Source of the DNA: Cotesia glomerata
Taxonomy: Eukaryota; Arthropoda; Insecta; Hymenoptera; Braconidae
DNA length: 64,000 nt
Assembly: GCF_020080835.1 (NCBI RefSeq)
Contig: NC_058159.1
Coordinates: 20,804,474 to 20,868,473, forward strand
Direction of reading: 5' to 3'
Both the position numbers and the translations under genes were made by a program. Shown here piece after piece: positions 62,117-64,000 of the stretch. How positions within the stretch are numbered: the first letter of the stretch is position 1; each line of letters opens with the position of its first letter. The notes under the pieces are model-generated. The model searched no databases and was not told where the DNA came from. It worked only from the letters and a program-made list of their open reading frames with translations.

Positions 62117-62540
62117 CACGCATACTACAAGGCAACCTGAATAGGTGCACCTTAGCGCAAAACCTGCTGCGCCAGCGTGTCTTTGAAGATAAAATCGACG
62201 TCTGCTTTATCTGCGAGTAATATCTAAACATCGAAGGTAAAACATGGTTCGCAGACGAAACTGGTATGGCAGCAATTTGGATTGTGAACACAAAGAACGT
62301 TACTGTCAACAACAGCGAAAGTGGAGCAGGTTTTGTCTGGATTCAAACCCCCACAACCTACTTCATGAGCGTATATCTCTCACCTAACGAAGGGATTAGT
62401 GTGTTCCGACAGAAACTGGCAAATATAGAAAATGCGGTCACTAAATTCGACGGTGAAGTCATCGTAGCCGGAGACTTCAACGCTAAATCGTCTGAGTGGG
62501 GCGCTTTCTCCGACACCAGAGGTAACTTAAATTTAGTCCT
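62113..62540 (+). pseudogene. R1-type LINE ORF2, endonuclease fragment
   Basis: From ATG 62113: LQGNLNRCTLAQNLLRQRVF, DVCFICE, then TAA (62218-62220) directly after the metal-binding Glu. The frame reopens with GMAAIWIVNT, TYFMSVYLSP and VIVAGDFNAKSSEWG, ending TRGNLN near 62530 where AT-rich sequence of other origin takes over. APE-type endonuclease, incomplete; RT absent. Confidence 0.85.
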
Positions 62541-63159
62541 AAATTTAATATTTATACTTAAAATAGTAAAAGAAGATAAAAAAATAAACATTTATTATTA
62601 TTAATTTTCGCTTGATAATAAAAAAGCTAAAAATCAAGAAAGAATTAGATTTGGATTCTTCGTTGCGAATTTGGTTTCCAAACTGCAACTTAATCAGGAA
62701 GCCAAGTTAGGCTGAGCCTCGCAACTGCGTTACGTCCCAAACTTCGGCCTGGTTTGGATGCCTCACTTACTGCAAGTTTGGAATTCGGCATGCCTTACTT
62801 GCGCCAAATCACTGCCTCACTGAAATTTCTAGTCGGGAAAAGACGACTGTTTGAATTATTTGAAATATTCGAATTATTCGAACTATTCGAATTATTCGAG
62901 TTATTCGAACTATTCGTATCATTCGAATATTCGATTCGAAATTCGAATCGAATAATTCGATTCGAATTCGAGGCGAATAATTCGTAAACTCGAATATTCG
63001 CACACCCCTATAATATAATTAATGCAAATAATTTATAAAAATGATTTTTGTTTATAAGCAATCTTCATATCATATGACATTACAAGCAAAACAAATTCAC
63101 TCAACAAAATATTTATTAACTGTTAATAAATATTCGTTAACTATTAATAAATAGTTATT
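62541..63159. other. Intergenic stretch with TTCGAATTA tandem block
   Basis: 62849-62995 consists of degenerate 9-bp repeats around GAATTATTC that pass into palindromic TTCGAATCGAATAATTCG and end TCGCACACCCC. Neighbouring sequence holds nothing recognised. Confidence 0.6.
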
Positions 63160-63513
63160 AACTATTAATAAATGAGAGCGACTGCGTGGCCGAGCGGTTT
63201 AAGTCTTAAACTACCCGTACAACAATCGCTCAGGCGTAGGTTCGAGCCCTGGCAGTCGCAGTTTTTCTGCGATTTCCAAGGCTTGCTCCTTTGCCGACTA
63301 TACCCTGGCCAGGTTTCTGTGGTTTCCTTGGTCACTGTGCTAAGGGGCGGGGCACAGGCAAATGCGGAAGCAGATTGTAAGTCGGCCACAGCCGCTGAGG
63401 AGGTAAATGTATTTTAAATAGTCCAGTAAAGGAGGGATGTAAGTCCCACGTGTCTAGGCCGAAAGGCTGACGCGTAAGTTCCAAATAAAAAAAAAAAAAA
63501 CTATTAATAAATG
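63160..63513 (+). mobile_element. tRNA-derived SINE with 15-bp target duplication
   Basis: Element 63175-63498, flanked by AACTATTAATAAATG on both sides (63160-63174, 63499-63513). The head resembles a class II (Leu-type) tRNA: A box TGGCCGAGCGG, B box GGTTCGAGCCC. The body includes the block 63308-63400 (CCAGGTTTCTGTGGTTTCC ... CAGGCAAATGCGG ... GGCCACAGCCGC) shared with the 5S-derived SINEs, and it ends in a poly-A run. The perfect duplication indicates a recent insertion. Confidence 0.9.
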
Positions 63514-64000
63514 TACTTTCCGGCGAAATAAATGTTTATTGAATGTTAAAAAATATTTATTAAAGTTTAATAAATTAAATAATTGTCTTCAAATAAATTA
63601 AATTATTAATAGTTAATATATCCTTTTATCAGTGTAATAATTGCAGTTTTGTTTTTTAGTTAAACGAATCAACAACAAGTACGTATAATGATAAAAAATA
63701 AAAAAGAATGCAGTAAATATTTCTGCTAGTATTTTTTGAGACACAACTCTGGTGTTTCATTTTTTTTTTTTTTTAATTTATTAAAATTAAAACAAAATAA
63801 ATACTTCCACATGTACTTGCTTACAATTTCAGGAATAATAGCCTCCCGTAACTCCAAAAGTAACCACTGCGAACGCTTCAGTTGATTTAATTTCCCTTAC
63901 CATGGCTTCACTCAGAGCGAATAGGACATTGTAGCATCGGACCAGAACTCAAACATCACAATTTATACTATGTTACATCGTAAATTTCTATCACTCAAAT
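63514..64000. other. AT-rich right flank
   Basis: No gene recognised. The last 170 bases are somewhat less AT-rich but carry no motif that I can name. Confidence 0.4.

Larger units (their letters stand above)
60593..62540 (+). mobile_element. R1-clade non-LTR retrotransposon, 3'-deleted
   Basis: GC-rich block inside AT-rich DNA. A 5' UTR of about 150 bp (with TCGGGTACCGAGGAAATAG) starts directly at a (CA)n run. ORF1 follows with three CCHC knuckles, then an overlapping ORF2 start with an endonuclease that is cut off after the GDFN motif. No RT and no 3' tail are present, so a deletion rather than normal 5' truncation occurred. The clade call comes from the ORF1 knuckle layout and the endonuclease. 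Confidence 0.8.

Noticed and set aside
61184..62312. Long minus-strand frames (up to 261 codons) opposite the LINE ORF1
   Set aside because: They are antisense shadows of the GC-rich gag-like gene with its CCHC knuckles on the plus strand.

Overview
The window is AT-rich insect nuclear DNA, about 15% protein-coding and the rest a dense record of transposon insertions. The two host genes are animal genes with short introns: an axonemal dynein heavy chain and a FoxK transcription factor. The mix of mobile elements (CR1/Jockey- and R1-type LINEs, DIRS, Helitrons, foldback elements, 5S- and tRNA-derived SINEs) fits an arthropod. A hymenopteran such as a parasitoid wasp is my guess, not something the sequence proves.

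Layout. 1-8126 (+): the 3' part of an axonemal dynein heavy chain in six exons. Their splice phases join into one open frame of 2387 residues running off the left edge. 8165-9960: a hairpin MITE just after the stop codon and a decayed LINE tail that itself carries a second hairpin MITE. 12030-14647 (+): a complete-looking FoxK gene in five exons (551 residues: FHA domain, then fork head). 14648-33400: no host gene recognised. This stretch holds long AT and CA/TA microsatellites, a nested foldback-MITE-Helitron structure (21810-25221), a second Helitron, copies of a roughly 0.9-kb repeat with GAGCTC words and a built-in CA microsatellite, a 5S-derived SINE and a tRNA-Thr-like sequence. 33411-35105 (-): an internally deleted LINE with an intact 356-codon ORF1. 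35330-45000: hairpin and foldback elements and fragments of a transposon gene.

46540-58905 reads as one nested cluster. The outer element has CACCGGCACAC ends and a TAA repeat on both sides. Inside it are two GAGCTC-type repeats, a 4.2-kb foldback element built from CCTGATCAGG-like words with a near-perfect 2-kb palindrome carrying two 5S rRNA-like sequences, and a DIRS retrotransposon (53670-58519). The DIRS has inverted terminal repeats, an internal complementary region, a predicted intron in its gag gene, an RT gene and a broken tyrosine recombinase, and it splits the coding remains of the outer element. 59861-62540: another GAGCTC repeat whose CA run is directly abutted by an R1-type LINE, as microsatellite-targeting R1-clade elements do. 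63175-63498: a tRNA-derived SINE with a 15-bp target duplication. Its body shares a conserved block with the 5S-derived SINEs.

The host genes have no obvious functional link. The main biological interest is in the transposon architecture: repeated nesting in palindrome centres and microsatellites, and Pol III-type modules (5S, tRNA) found inside several unrelated element types.
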